In this document: positions 33,708-43,256 of the stretch, piece after piece | Layout: every line of letters starts with the position of its first letter | Position numbering within the stretch: the first letter of the stretch is position 1 | Assembly: GCA_016788585.1 (NCBI GenBank) | Contig: JAEURP010000011.1 | Span: forward strand, 109,156 to 173,155 | From: Chthonomonas sp. | GTDB lineage: Bacteria; Armatimonadota; Fimbriimonadia; Fimbriimonadales; Fimbriimonadaceae | DNA: 64,000 bases | Direction of reading: 5' to 3' | Made by a program: the position numbers and the translations under genes | Notes under the pieces: model-generated | The model's input: only the letters and a program-made list of their open reading frames with translations | Databases searched by the model: none | Told to the model about the DNA's origin: nothing

Positions 33708-34604
33708 CCAGCCCCGAACTTGATTGCCCTTTTCGGCCCGACCGGCTCAGGTAAATCTGACCTCGCCGAGGCCCTGGCCGATCGAACTGGCGCGCAACTC
33801 GTTAATGCGGATGCCTTTCAAGTCTATCGCGGGCTGGACATCGGGACCAACAAGTCGGCTCGCCGGACTGAATACAAACTGATCGACATTAAGGAGCCCA
33901 ACGACTCTTATGGCGTTGGCGAATTCGTGATGGACGCAAGCCGAATACTCGCCAAGGTTTTCTCGGAAGGACGCGACGCCATTATCGTGGGTGGCACGGG
34001 GCTTTATATTCGTGCTCTATTCGAGGAGTACCGAGAAATGGCCAGTTCTCCGGACCCAGCACTGCGAAAAGAACTTTCTCAGCTCGGATTGAACGAGTTA
34101 CTTTCGCGGCTTGATGCTGTGTCACCCGGCAACAGAGTTGATCGGCTAAACCGAATTCGAGTGCAACGGACACTTGAGAGAGCACTGGGCGACCGGCGAC
34201 CCCTCGAGTTTGCCCTCCCTCCATTCAAAAAGGTAAAGCTTGGTGTGGAAGTGGAGCCTAAACTGCTAGCCGAGAACCTCGACTCTCGCGTCATCAAACT
34301 CTTGGAAGCTGGTTGGGTTAGCGAGGTGAAGTCCCTTCTTTCCAAAGGCGTGTTAGAAGAATCTCCGGCATTTCGGGCCATTGGGTATAAAGAGATTTCT
34401 CGCTACTTGCGAGGTGAGATCACGTTTGAGGGGATGGTTGACTTGGTGCAGATTCAGACACGCCAGTACGCGAAGCGGCAGCGGGCATGGATGCGATCGG
34501 AGCCAAAGATGTTTCTCGTCAAACGAGCCGAATTGGGCACTCCCTCGGTAGCTGAGATTGAAGCGACCCTAAATCGAATCAAGCAAATAAGTAATCAAGG
34601 GTAA
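33684..34604 (+). CDS. miaA: tRNA dimethylallyltransferase
   Basis: A 306-residue enzyme. It adds a dimethylallyl group to A37 of tRNAs reading U-starting codons. Visible are the P-loop FGPTGSGKSDLAEAL (residues 17-31), LVNADAFQVYRGLDIGTNK, VGGTGLYIRALFE, and the C-terminal QTRQYAKRQRAWMR. The first dozen residues (MRHPNSELPAPN) are encoded by repeat sequence, so a TTG at 33720 just before IALFGPTG may be the original start. It is followed after 6 bases by hfq, the classic miaA-hfq order. Confidence 0.96.
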   Translation: MRHPNSELPAPNLIALFGPTGSGKSDLAEALADRTGAQLVNADAFQVYRGLDIGTNKSARRTEYKLIDIKEPNDSYGVGEFVMDASRILAKVFSEGRDAIIVGGTGLYIRALFEEYREMASSPDPALRKELSQLGLNELLSRLDAVSPGNRVDRLNRIRVQRTLERALGDRRPLEFALPPFKKVKLGVEVEPKLLAENLDSRVIKLLEAGWVSEVKSLLSKGVLEESPAFRAIGYKEISRYLRGEITFEGMVDLVQIQTRQYAKRQRAWMRSEPKMFLVKRAELGTPSVAEIEATLNRIKQISNQG

Positions 34605-34610
34605 CCAATC

Positions 34611-34871
34611 ATGGCAAAGACAATCAATCTGCAAGACATGTTCTTGAATCAGGTCCGCAAGGAAGGGATCGGCGTGACGATCTATTTAATGGGCGGCGTC
34701 CAGCTTCGCGGTCAAGTCCGTGGTTTCGATGCATTTACTGTTATGCTCGATACTCCCGGTAAACCAACCCAACTCGTGTACAAGCACGCGGTGACCAGTA
34801 TTGTGCCGGCCCGCCCAATCGGATCGGGGCGCCCGCATGAAGAAGGGGACGACATCGCCTTGGGCGAATGA
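34611..34871 (+). CDS. hfq: RNA chaperone Hfq
   Basis: An 86-residue Sm-fold protein. [20 protein letters not shown] begins the Sm1 motif, with [20 protein letters not shown] next, and [10 protein letters not shown] is the Sm2 motif (His of the proximal RNA site). The hexamer pairs small RNAs with mRNAs. The C-terminal tail is short and acidic. It lies 6 bases after miaA and overlaps dapF by ATGA (34868-34871), so the three genes are co-translated. Its presence suggests sRNA regulation in this organism. Confidence 0.96.
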   Translation: MAKTINLQDMFLNQVRKEGIGVTIYLMGGVQLRGQVRGFDAFTVMLDTPGKPTQLVYKHAVTSIVPARPIGSGRPHEEGDDIALGE

Positions 34872-35644
34872 CCCAATTCTGGAAGCTCCACGGTATCGGA
34901 AACGATTTTGTATTCCTTGAGCCAGGGGCATCACCAACGGTTGAGCTCATACGCGAACTTTGCTCTCGCGAAAGTGGAGTCGGCTCCGATGGGTTAATCA
35001 CCCTGGACTCGATCAAGTCCCCCGTAGCGACCATGCGGATGTGGAACCCGGATGGCTCCGAATCCGGCATGTGCGGCAATGGACTCCGTTGCGCCGCACT
35101 CTGGCTAAACCTGCACCACTCCCATCAACATGTTTGGCAGATTTGGCTCGGCGGAAAGGCTTACGAAGTTCAAACAGTTGAGCGAGATAGGTTTGCAGTT
35201 AAGATCGGACAGGCTGTCGTGTCTTCCAATCCGGTTACCTGCCAGCTTGGCGAGACCTCAGTATCTGGCATTGCCGTGGATGTAGGAAACCCTCACCTCG
35301 TGATCTTTGTCGAAGACGATCCGAGCACTCATCTGAGCCATGGGCTAAAGCTTGAGCACCATGCGAGCTTTCCAAACCGAACAAATGTCCATTTCGCGTT
35401 TGTTCACGACGGCGAGATCACCATGGTCACTTGGGAGCGAGGTGCTGGGCCAACCTTGGCTTGTGGATCAGGTGCCTGCGCAGTTGCCGCAGCGGCGACG
35501 GCCCTTCATGGCACCTCTAGTGATTGGCTTGTGCATCTTCCGGGTGGCGATTTGAAGATCGATGGAGCGCACGATTCCATCACCATGATTGGGCCAGCAG
35601 AACTCGTATTTCAGGGCGAGTTTTCTAGCTCGACATGCCACTGA
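34868..35644 (+). CDS. dapF: Diaminopimelate epimerase
   Basis: A 258-residue enzyme. It interconverts LL- and meso-diaminopimelate for lysine and peptidoglycan. The two catalytic Cys are visible in [14 protein letters not shown] (about residue 68) and [14 protein letters not shown] (about residue 198), along with the start [15 protein letters not shown]. Start by ATGA overlap with hfq. It is slightly shorter than the usual 275. The 3' end overlaps the convergent fliD by 20 bases. Confidence 0.96.
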   Translation: MTQFWKLHGIGNDFVFLEPGASPTVELIRELCSRESGVGSDGLITLDSIKSPVATMRMWNPDGSESGMCGNGLRCAALWLNLHHSHQHVWQIWLGGKAYEVQTVERDRFAVKIGQAVVSSNPVTCQLGETSVSGIAVDVGNPHLVIFVEDDPSTHLSHGLKLEHHASFPNRTNVHFAFVHDGEITMVTWERGAGPTLACGSGACAVAAAATALHGTSSDWLVHLPGGDLKIDGAHDSITMIGPAELVFQGEFSSSTCH

Positions 35645-37868
35645 GCGCCTGCGTAAGCTGAGCTAATTGCGATTGGGACCGAGACATTGCGGCCTCCATC
35701 GCCGCAAAGCGGGCCCGCAGTTCCACCGTCTTTTGGTCAGCCCGCTCATTGATCCGGTCGATCTGGCTGTCGAGGTCGGCAATTTGCTCATCGAGCGACT
35801 TCGCCGTACTCACAAACAGGCCGTCCTGGAAATTGATGAAGGTATCGAGTGCGGAGAAGATCATGCCGCCCATACCCGTGCTGTAGGTCATGCTCCCAAC
35901 ATTGCCCAAAGTGCTCCCTGTGTATTCGATTTGGAGCCCTTCGGTATTGGCATTACCGACATTGCCAAGCAGAAATCGGCCCGAGCCAGTCGCCGCTTCG
36001 CCATTGATGGTGCCTTCGATGTCGAGACCTGCAATATGAACAGCAGTCGTTCCAATCCCGCTCGTGTTTGCAGCGGCGGCCGCCGAACTCGATACAGTGA
36101 AATCACTCGCGGCGCCATAACGCTTGCTCGTGATCGTCAGCTTGCCCTCGACGATGCTTGCCTGAACCGTGTCCTTCAACCTCGTGTCGGAGTTAATGAG
36201 ATCGACAATGTTCTGTTGCGATGAACCAGCAGACACCACCAGCGCGACGCCAGTTGTCCCGAATGCCGCTCCGGAAAAACTAATGACTTCTTCTGCGGCA
36301 GTCGAGCCCGTTTGCCCAATGGACGCCGTGCTCGTGGTCTGGGTGGCTAAGCGAGTGATGTTTACCGCATAAGTTCCGGATTTCGTCTTGTTGGAACCCG
36401 AAAGGTAGGTCATCGCACTGTTGCTGCTCGTTCCAGTTGAGCGAAGCAGATTTGCGACTCCGGTAGGATTGGATTCGATCGCGGTCCTTAACTCCGTATC
36501 GTCTACGGACAGATTGCCGCTTTCATCGATCGAAAAACCAATTTGGGTGAGATTACTAAGACCTGTCGTGAGCCCGGCTACCGAATTGAACAGAGTGGTG
36601 TTCAGTTGGCTCGAGACTTGTGAGGCGACGCTATCGCCGAAGAGGATCCCCGACTCATAGGTTTCGCCGTCAAATCCACTGTTGTCGCGAATAAATTGGT
36701 TTACTCGGTTGTAGGCCGTTACAAGGCCCTTTGCAAGATTCATGACGCTTTCGGTGTCCCGCTCAACTGTGAGGTTCACGGTTTTCGTTGGATCGGCAGC
36801 CTTTAGAGTAATCGTCGTTCCGGGAATCACGTCCTTGAGCGTGTTGGACGATGATGTCAGCGTGATACCGTCGAGTACGTACTCCGCATCTTGGGCAGCA
36901 ACCAATTGCGTCTGGCTCTGTGCGGCAAGGGTGATATTTGCCGTCGACGCGGAAAAGCCCAACTCCACCAAATCGGGTGAATCGATCGCGGAATCGGCAA
37001 TGACTTCTAATCGCCCGCCAGTCACTCGTGCCTCGATCCCATTGAGGGCTGTAAGTTTTTGGGCAAGAGTCTCAGCAGTCTCAACAGCGAAATCTACGGT
37101 GATGCTCTGGGAGCCAATGTTGATCGTCCTTGGGCCCGGATCAACACCCATTACGCCTGCGAGTGGGTCCGTTGTCGAGCTTAGAACTCCAGATGTTAAG
37201 GCCGGAAGGTCGCCCGAGAAGGCACTGACTGCAACGAGGCCGAGCTTAGCTAAAACGCCGTCGCGGGTTGATATTGGACCACTGACATTAAGGTCTTGAA
37301 GTTCAAGTTGGTTCGAAACTCCTGAGGTCTTTGATGCTAGCGTCAGATAGGCATTTCCTGCACCGCCATCGACGATACTTGCCGTTGCGTCCGCTCCCGA
37401 TTCATTGATTTTTGTCGCGATCGACTGCAGGGTATCCGTTGCAACTACCGAGATGGTCGATTCGCCAATTTTGAACTGGCCTGCATAACCTAATGCCGCC
37501 GTGGAAGACTGTTGTGCACTCGACGAGATTCGATGAGCCGAAGCAAGCCGGTTGACTTTTAGCTCCCTGATTCCAATGCTTGCATTCGCTGACGCAGTGA
37601 TTGTAGCTAGATCAGTGTTTGAACTCGTTCCCTTAAAGGTGTCAAATGCGCCGGGGTTATTGAACGAGCTGACTGCTCCGTTGAGCGAAACCAGAATGCT
37701 CTTAAAGGTGTCGTAAGCCGATTTGCGAGTTTGCAGCAGCGCTTGCTGAGCCTGCAACCTTACAACCGGCCGACGCTCGAGTGCCGACAACTGCTCGATC
37801 AGTGAAGCGGTGTCGATTCCGCTGCTCAGACCGCTAAAGCTAATGCCCGCACTATTCCCTAACGCCAT
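35625..37868 (-). CDS. fliD: Flagellar filament capping protein FliD (HAP2)
   Basis: A 747-residue protein. The N-terminal FliD_N domain (ISFSGLSSGIDTASLIEQLS at residues 9-28) and the C-terminal coiled coil (LDEQIADLDSQIDRINERAD, then LSQLTQ-like end) are typical. The centre is a long Ser/Thr/Ala/Gly-rich, beta-strand surface domain with flagellin-hook motifs (ITRLATQTTS). FliD caps the growing filament outside the cell. It is longer than the E. coli protein (468). No other flagellar gene is in the window; an HDOD-domain gene lies 41 bases upstream on the same strand. Confidence 0.93.
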   Translation of the reverse strand: MALGNSAGISFSGLSSGIDTASLIEQLSALERRPVVRLQAQQALLQTRKSAYDTFKSILVSLNGAVSSFNNPGAFDTFKGTSSNTDLATITASANASIGIRELKVNRLASAHRISSSAQQSSTAALGYAGQFKIGESTISVVATDTLQSIATKINESGADATASIVDGGAGNAYLTLASKTSGVSNQLELQDLNVSGPISTRDGVLAKLGLVAVSAFSGDLPALTSGVLSSTTDPLAGVMGVDPGPRTINIGSQSITVDFAVETAETLAQKLTALNGIEARVTGGRLEVIADSAIDSPDLVELGFSASTANITLAAQSQTQLVAAQDAEYVLDGITLTSSSNTLKDVIPGTTITLKAADPTKTVNLTVERDTESVMNLAKGLVTAYNRVNQFIRDNSGFDGETYESGILFGDSVASQVSSQLNTTLFNSVAGLTTGLSNLTQIGFSIDESGNLSVDDTELRTAIESNPTGVANLLRSTGTSSNSAMTYLSGSNKTKSGTYAVNITRLATQTTSTASIGQTGSTAAEEVISFSGAAFGTTGVALVVSAGSSQQNIVDLINSDTRLKDTVQASIVEGKLTITSKRYGAASDFTVSSSAAAAANTSGIGTTAVHIAGLDIEGTINGEAATGSGRFLLGNVGNANTEGLQIEYTGSTLGNVGSMTYSTGMGGMIFSALDTFINFQDGLFVSTAKSLDEQIADLDSQIDRINERADQKTVELRARFAAMEAAMSRSQSQLAQLTQALSGMSS

Positions 37869-37909
37869 AACCTCTCTATTCCTTATTTCGGAAGTTTTGC
37901 TAGGACTTT

Positions 37910-38797
37910 CTAGGCCGCCTCATTCGCGGCTGCCAACATTTCAAGGGCAGCTTCGACCTTTTCCTTGGTGTCACTGAACAACTTTTCTAAGTCTTCAGTA
38001 CTCAGCCCTAAGGCGGCAACCGCATTCTCGTTGAGATGCAGGGCTTCGAAATTGAACTCCTGCCCCCTCTGAACAAGATCCCCAATTCGATCGGCAACGT
38101 GAATCATTGCCACAGTTGGATCGAGTTCCTCTGTAAACGGTCCCTCGTGGGCTCCGATGAGGTTCACTAAGTCAGCAGGCAATTCCCATTTGGAAAGAAT
38201 CTCCGCTCCGATTTCAGCGTGATTGAGACCGAGTCTCTCATTCTCGATGTCTACTACCCATTGCCCCGTGTTGTAGGCCTCATTGACCAAGGCCGCATAA
38301 GTCCTCGAAAGGACACTCAAGATGAACAAGCTGCCAATGTTTTGCAACAAGCCACCAACGAAGACGAGTTCGTTATCTTTGGCACTGATCTTTTGCCGCC
38401 GGCCAAGGAGTTGGGCAGCACTTGCCGTTGCAAATGCATGCTGCCAGAGTTTAGCTTGCGACTCTTTGGCAGCTTCGCCGCCCGAGTCAAAACTCGACAT
38501 CAGACTCGTTGATAGAACGAGGTTTCGAACTTGCTGAAATCCGAGAATAACCACTGCTTGGCTGACGCTACCAACCTTGCCGCCTAATCCAAAGTACGCG
38601 GAGTTCACGATCCTAAGCAGACGGCTCGATATCGCCTGGTCCGACTTGATCAATCCCTCGATTTCGCCAATGCTCCCCGAATTTGAATCTTCGGTAAGTT
38701 GCAAAATACGAACAAGCACCGTGGGCAACGCGGGAAGCTGATTCGTAGCGCTACTCAGAGCATCACGGACCATTTTTTGATTTAGTTGAAGCGACAT
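37910..38797 (-). CDS. HDOD domain signalling protein
   Basis: A 295-residue cytosolic protein that is almost wholly an HDOD domain: LPALPTVLVRILQLTEDSNS (residues 19-38), SRLLRIVNSAYFGLGGKVGS, SQAVVILGFQQVRNLVLSTS. HDOD proteins lack HD catalytic residues and act as scaffolds in signalling, often with chemotaxis, motility or c-di-GMP pathways. Its location upstream of fliD fits a motility link. There is no receiver or EAL domain. Confidence 0.9.
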   Translation of the reverse strand: MSLQLNQKMVRDALSSATNQLPALPTVLVRILQLTEDSNSGSIGEIEGLIKSDQAISSRLLRIVNSAYFGLGGKVGSVSQAVVILGFQQVRNLVLSTSLMSSFDSGGEAAKESQAKLWQHAFATASAAQLLGRRQKISAKDNELVFVGGLLQNIGSLFILSVLSRTYAALVNEAYNTGQWVVDIENERLGLNHAEIGAEILSKWELPADLVNLIGAHEGPFTEELDPTVAMIHVADRIGDLVQRGQEFNFEALHLNENAVAALGLSTEDLEKLFSDTKEKVEAALEMLAAANEAA

Positions 38798-39028
38798 CCT
38801 CTTCTGTTATTCCTTATTGGGCATGAATTGCAATGCAAACTCATGTCTCCACAAGAGAGTTTTGGAATAGAGCTTTGCGTTCTGCAGGGCAATAGTTACG
38901 GGGTTTAGAGACAATTCCTCGAATATCCGCTGGGGATTTTGGAGGAATCCAAGTCCGATGCCGAGAATTCAATCGTCTAAAATCTCAGAGTTCGGCACCT
39001 TAACGGCGTCGAACATGTTGGAATCCTC

Positions 39029-39994
39029 ATGCTTAGAACCTGCTTTTTATCCGCCGTTGCCCTTGCTACTTCAGCGGCATTCGCTATTCCGACTTTGACT
39101 ATTCAGTCTCCTGCCTCCAATGACTTTCTCGGGCGAACGGGTTCCTTGCGGTTCCTGATTACGGAGGCAGCTGTACAACACCGCGTTAGGGTTCGAATCA
39201 CCAACAACGCAAATCCGCTCCTTTCGTTCACTTTTCAAGAGATTTTTAATCCGGATTCCGACAACCGAATCAATGGCACGATTAATCTCAATTTTAACCA
39301 GACGACCCCGGAGGGGCTTTACACGGCGGTCGTGAGCGTTACCGCGGGAGGCACCTACCCCGATCAGACCATCAACAACTTGACCATCGACGTCAATAAT
39401 CCTCGTTTTCTTGACAGCAATCCCATTTCCGGATCTTACGTCCGCGGAACGGTACCTATCTTCCTAGAAATTCAGGAAGGAAATGTCGACGTTTGGAAGG
39501 TTCAGGTCAATGGGCAAGACATTCCCAACAATACAGATACAACAAACACCGTGAATGTACTGTGGGACACCACGGCAATTGAGACCGACGGATCTCAGTC
39601 GATCAGCATAAACGTTAAGGACCTTGCTCTTAACGAAGCCAACAAGTCGATCACGGTGACATTGGACCGAGTGGTACCTACCATTCAGGTGGTTGCTCCA
39701 ACGGGCTCGACTGTGCGGGCGGGCGCGACCATTCCGGTCAGCATTCGGATTGCGGACCAGTTCAACGGAAGCGTAAGCTCAAATGCAGTGGTTGTTACAG
39801 CTCGACGTATGGACAATACGTTAATTCAGCGCATCACTCGTTTGTCATCGAGCAACTCCGGCACGAACCTTAACTGGACGGGTAGGATTCAAAAGACGGC
39901 AGTTTTACCGTCACAATTTAAGTTAGTGGTCACTGCAGTCGACAGAGCTGGCAACCCAGCAGTATCGCAAGAAGTGGTCGTTAACCGAAACTAG
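39029..39994 (+). CDS. Secreted protein with Ig-like beta domains
   Basis: A 321-residue protein. A signal peptide (LRTCFLSAVALATSAAFA) is followed by at least two or three Ig-like/bacterial surface domains (TLTIQSPASNDFLGRTGSLR; PTIQVVAPTGSTVRAGATIP; FKLVVTAVDRAGNP). Asn/Thr content is high. The 231 bases upstream hold a TAAAAT box at 38979 but no clear -35. It is the first of three plus-strand envelope genes with gaps of about 20 bases. A surface or adhesive role is inferred from the fold only. Confidence 0.7.
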   Translation: MLRTCFLSAVALATSAAFAIPTLTIQSPASNDFLGRTGSLRFLITEAAVQHRVRVRITNNANPLLSFTFQEIFNPDSDNRINGTINLNFNQTTPEGLYTAVVSVTAGGTYPDQTINNLTIDVNNPRFLDSNPISGSYVRGTVPIFLEIQEGNVDVWKVQVNGQDIPNNTDTTNTVNVLWDTTAIETDGSQSISINVKDLALNEANKSITVTLDRVVPTIQVVAPTGSTVRAGATIPVSIRIADQFNGSVSSNAVVVTARRMDNTLIQRITRLSSSNSGTNLNWTGRIQKTAVLPSQFKLVVTAVDRAGNPAVSQEVVVNRN

Positions 39995-40015
39995 TCTGTT
40001 TAGCAAGGCTGATCT

Positions 40016-41188
40016 ATGGAGTTTAAATCGGTTCGCACTTTCCGCGCCTTCATTGGGTGCGTCTTCTGTTTTGCCCTTCTTGGAGCCGCTCATGCTCAGG
40101 TTCCGGATCTTTTGAACGCCTTCGAGGCAACGGGTCGTAACCTGGGGCTTGGTAGCGGAATTGGCGCCACTTCGTCAAACCCTGCTTCAGCGATCAATAA
40201 TCCGGCTGGGCTTGGTTACGCTAATAAGGCTGCATTTTCCGTGACCATGCGGAACATGCCCGAGACAACATCTAAGCTTTCGCGGAACTTCGTGAGTCCC
40301 GACATCTCGACCACTGGTAAGTCCGGCAACTACTCCATCACCCAGGTGGGATTGATCCGTCCAATGCGTGGAAATTCTGCCATTGGCCTGAACTACAGCG
40401 TTGCTGGCTACATTCGCGATTTCGCCAGCGGCACTGGCTTGATCGATGGAGGCACAATTTTGAACAACTTTCAAGAGGATATGCGACTGAAGACTGACCT
40501 CTTCACGCTTTCTTGGGGGCAAGCTTCACGCGACTATACGAAGTCTTATGGCGTCGGAGTCATCTTCGCCAACCATGGCACGCGCAATCGGCAACAGTAT
40601 GCCCTCTTCGACAATAACGGAACCCCTGGCGACACCGGAGATGACACGTTTATTTCGAATGTCTTTCTGAATAACTCCGGAACCCAATCGGGCATTGGCG
40701 TCGTTGCGGGTATCCAGTTCAATCCAAACGCCGACTTTAGCTATGGCGTCAGCCTTCGCTCTCCGATCACACTGAGTGGTGGGGGTGAAGTCGCGGACTA
40801 TTACAAGCGCGTACCGGGCAAGGCCTCTTTCGCCGCCGCCAAGCGTATTCAAACTGCTCGCCGAGCCGAAGACTTTGTCCTTATTGGTGGACAAGTGGAC
40901 TGGTTCTTTGGAGGAAAGCGCAGCACCCTCGTGGACAGAGACGGAAGCCAACTTGGCTTCGGCTTTGGTGCCGAGTACAACTATCGTTTCCGAGGAGCCT
41001 TTGTTCCGATTCGTATGGGATATCGTAATGTCGCGAAGGGCGGCGACGGATTTGGCAGCTTTAACGCCTTTACATTCGGATTGGGCTACAATCCTGACCA
41101 GCAGAATTTCGGCATCGACCTCGACTTCAGTTCCAACTCGAGGGGCGGAACAGACATGGCTTTGATGCTGAGCTATCGCTTCAAATAA
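40016..41188 (+). CDS. Outer-membrane beta-barrel protein, PorV/FadL-like
   Basis: A 390-residue protein. The signal peptide ends near LLGAAHAQ. The mature start (LGLGSGIGATSSNPASAINN followed by PAGLGYANKAAF) has the NPAGL motif typical of PorV/UPF0164/FadL-type barrels. Strand-rich sequence runs to the final LALMLSYRFK-type end (MALMLSYRFK), a C-terminal outer-membrane strand with aromatic Phe. Family members export or bind proteins or carry hydrophobic compounds. It lies between an Ig-like secreted protein and a caspase-fold protein. A PorV assignment is tentative. Confidence 0.7.
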   Translation: MEFKSVRTFRAFIGCVFCFALLGAAHAQVPDLLNAFEATGRNLGLGSGIGATSSNPASAINNPAGLGYANKAAFSVTMRNMPETTSKLSRNFVSPDISTTGKSGNYSITQVGLIRPMRGNSAIGLNYSVAGYIRDFASGTGLIDGGTILNNFQEDMRLKTDLFTLSWGQASRDYTKSYGVGVIFANHGTRNRQQYALFDNNGTPGDTGDDTFISNVFLNNSGTQSGIGVVAGIQFNPNADFSYGVSLRSPITLSGGGEVADYYKRVPGKASFAAAKRIQTARRAEDFVLIGGQVDWFFGGKRSTLVDRDGSQLGFGFGAEYNYRFRGAFVPIRMGYRNVAKGGDGFGSFNAFTFGLGYNPDQQNFGIDLDFSSNSRGGTDMALMLSYRFK

Positions 41189-41206
41189 TCGCAATACCTG
41201 GGATCT

Positions 41207-42526
41207 ATGAAATTATCAAGGACGATCTGCGTTTTGCTCGCTGTTGCAACAGCGGCACTATCCTTTGCCCAAGCTTGGTCCGATGCATACGATGCTGGAC
41301 TCAAGAACGTAAAGGATGGACTCTGGGCCGAGGCGCGAACAGACTTTCTAAGGGCGGTTGCTCTTCGGGCAGAGGACCAATCCAACGCTACGAGGCTACC
41401 GGGACCAGCAACAGAGCAACGTGTTTGGCGCAATGGCTCACCATACTCGCCAAATTTCGGCGCAGCCTATGCAGGTTTGAAATCGGCGATGGCGATGACA
41501 AGCGATTCAGAGCGAACCGCTTTGCTTCGACAAGTCGGCAATGAACTTGACGCCCTTATCAGCAAGGAGCAACACAGCCGCGAAGCGTACTTCTTCTTGG
41601 CTCAAGTTTATGCGAACCTTCGAGATGTCGCGAAGCAGAGGGGTCTTGAGGACAAATACGCGGCAAACGTCGATAAGCTTAAGTGGAAGATTGATCCTGA
41701 ACTCCTGACTCCTGAAGACCGTGCAGCAATCGAGCAGCTGGCGGGTGGCTCGCAAGACTCTGGTAATGCCGGCGCAGGAACAAGCACGTCAGGCTCTCAG
41801 GGAACGATTGTCGCCCCAGCCGCTACTAGAATCGATAAGTTTGCCCTTCTGATCGGCAACTCAGAAGGGGCCATTGAGAACCTTAAGGTGCCATTTGCGG
41901 CCAGTGATGCGATGCTTCTTCGAGAGAAGTTGGTGTCTTTCTGTGGATATCACGAATCGAATGTCGACATCGTTCAGAACGCGACCGCGGCACAGATTCG
42001 AGCCTCTGCGGAAGCACTCGCGCAGCGAGTCGAAGCTGGCGCAACCGTATTCATTTTCTTCTCGGGCGCCGGGGTTAATCTTGATGGCAAGGACTTTCTC
42101 GCCGGAATCGATTCCGCTTCGGCTACAGACAGTGCCAGCATGTTTGCCAAAAGTGACCTTTACCGCCTGTTCATGGCCAAGGGTTGCAAGATTTTTGCCT
42201 TCTACCAGACCAACCGCCCCACGATCGCGGGTCGCTACTTTGGCATGGAGACACCCATGGTGGGCGCTATCGCGCAAACTCAGGCGACACTTCCGAACCA
42301 GATGGTCAATAGTATCGTGCGGTCTGGTGGACAGGTCGGTCTATTCACTGATGCCCTTGCAGGCGCGATGAGTGAGTTCCGATCGAATCAAGTTCCGATC
42401 ATGGAGTTCGGCTGGCGCGTCTTCAATTGGATGCGAGGTGGTCGATCAGGTGAGTCGGGAGCCGGCAGTGTTCAAACGATGACCTTACCGGTCATTGTAA
42501 ACATGAAAGAAGACGAGCGGTTCTAG
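41207..42526 (+). CDS. Secreted pseudo-caspase (C14-like fold without the catalytic dyad)
   Basis: A 439-residue protein. A signal peptide (residues 1-22) and a TPR-like helical region (about 25-180) precede a Ser/Gly-rich linker (182-202). A caspase-like domain follows: FALLIGNSEGAIENLKVPFA (212-231), LREKLVSFCGYHESNV, VFIFFSGAGV (281-290). In active caspases and metacaspases the last motif is FSGHG; here Ala288 replaces the His. The following Cys strand (normally DxC) reads KIFAFYQTN, without the Cys. Protease activity is therefore unlikely. It may bind peptides or act as a scaffold. It is last in the envelope trio, 22 bases before trmD. Confidence 0.75.
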   Translation: MKLSRTICVLLAVATAALSFAQAWSDAYDAGLKNVKDGLWAEARTDFLRAVALRAEDQSNATRLPGPATEQRVWRNGSPYSPNFGAAYAGLKSAMAMTSDSERTALLRQVGNELDALISKEQHSREAYFFLAQVYANLRDVAKQRGLEDKYAANVDKLKWKIDPELLTPEDRAAIEQLAGGSQDSGNAGAGTSTSGSQGTIVAPAATRIDKFALLIGNSEGAIENLKVPFAASDAMLLREKLVSFCGYHESNVDIVQNATAAQIRASAEALAQRVEAGATVFIFFSGAGVNLDGKDFLAGIDSASATDSASMFAKSDLYRLFMAKGCKIFAFYQTNRPTIAGRYFGMETPMVGAIAQTQATLPNQMVNSIVRSGGQVGLFTDALAGAMSEFRSNQVPIMEFGWRVFNWMRGGRSGESGAGSVQTMTLPVIVNMKEDERF

Positions 42527-42548
42527 GACCTCGAGCCGCCTGAGGCGC

Positions 42549-43256
42549 ATGCTTGCTATCGACTTCATCACCCTCTTTCCGGAGATGGTGCTACCTGCCG
42601 CTCGACACAGCATGCTCGCTCGAGCTGAGGCATCGGGTCGAGTTAAATTTGGCGCGGCAAATCCACGAAATTTCTCCACTGATGCTCACCACACGGTAGA
42701 CGATTCACCCTTTGGGGGCGGTCCAGGCATGGTAATGAGGCCAGATGTGGTGTCCCAAGCCATCGATTCGGTATTGGAAGAAGGGGGCAAAGTGCTCATC
42801 ATGGAGCCATGGGGAGTACCCTTTAGTCAGCCGATCGCTAGGGACCTTTCGAAAGAAAAGCAACTCGTCCTTGTCTGTGGGCACTACGAGGGGATAGATG
42901 CTCGCGTTCAGGAGAAGTACGGCGCCATGCCGATTAGTGTTGGAGACTACGTGCTGACCGGCGGCGAGATTCCGGCCCTCATCATTGCCGACGCCGTAAC
43001 TCGTTTACTCCAAGGGGTTCTTGGCGATCCCGAGAGCCTAAACGCCGACTCGCATGCCGATGGGCTCCTCAGCTACCCTCAATACACGCGACCATGGGAT
43101 TGGGAAGGGCTCACCCCTCCTGAGGTTCTACGATCCGGCAATCACGCGGCAATCGCCAAGTGGCGTCGCCAAATGTCCCTTAAAATGACCCAACAGCTGA
43201 GACCGGATCTGCTTGAAAAGGCCGATCTAGACCAAAGGGATCGCGATCTGCTATAA
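42549..43256 (+). CDS. trmD: tRNA (guanine-37-N1)-methyltransferase
   Basis: A 235-residue SPOUT methyltransferase. It makes m1G37 using S-adenosylmethionine. The motifs DSPFGGGPGMVMRPD, MEPWGVPFSQ, LVCGHYEGIDARVQE and SVGDYVLTGGEIPAL form the trefoil knot, and QYTRPWDWEGLTPPEVLRSG is the C-terminal region. It is followed by rplS in the common order, but the usual upstream rpsP and rimM are absent; the preceding gene encodes the pseudo-caspase. The stop codon overlaps a TATAAT box that may serve rplS. Confidence 0.97.
   Translation: MLAIDFITLFPEMVLPAARHSMLARAEASGRVKFGAANPRNFSTDAHHTVDDSPFGGGPGMVMRPDVVSQAIDSVLEEGGKVLIMEPWGVPFSQPIARDLSKEKQLVLVCGHYEGIDARVQEKYGAMPISVGDYVLTGGEIPALIIADAVTRLLQGVLGDPESLNADSHADGLLSYPQYTRPWDWEGLTPPEVLRSGNHAAIAKWRRQMSLKMTQQLRPDLLEKADLDQRDRDLL

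Noticed and set aside
36742..37299. Plus-strand 185-residue frame
   Set aside because: Antisense to fliD and composed of Ser/Val/Thr-rich low-complexity sequence.
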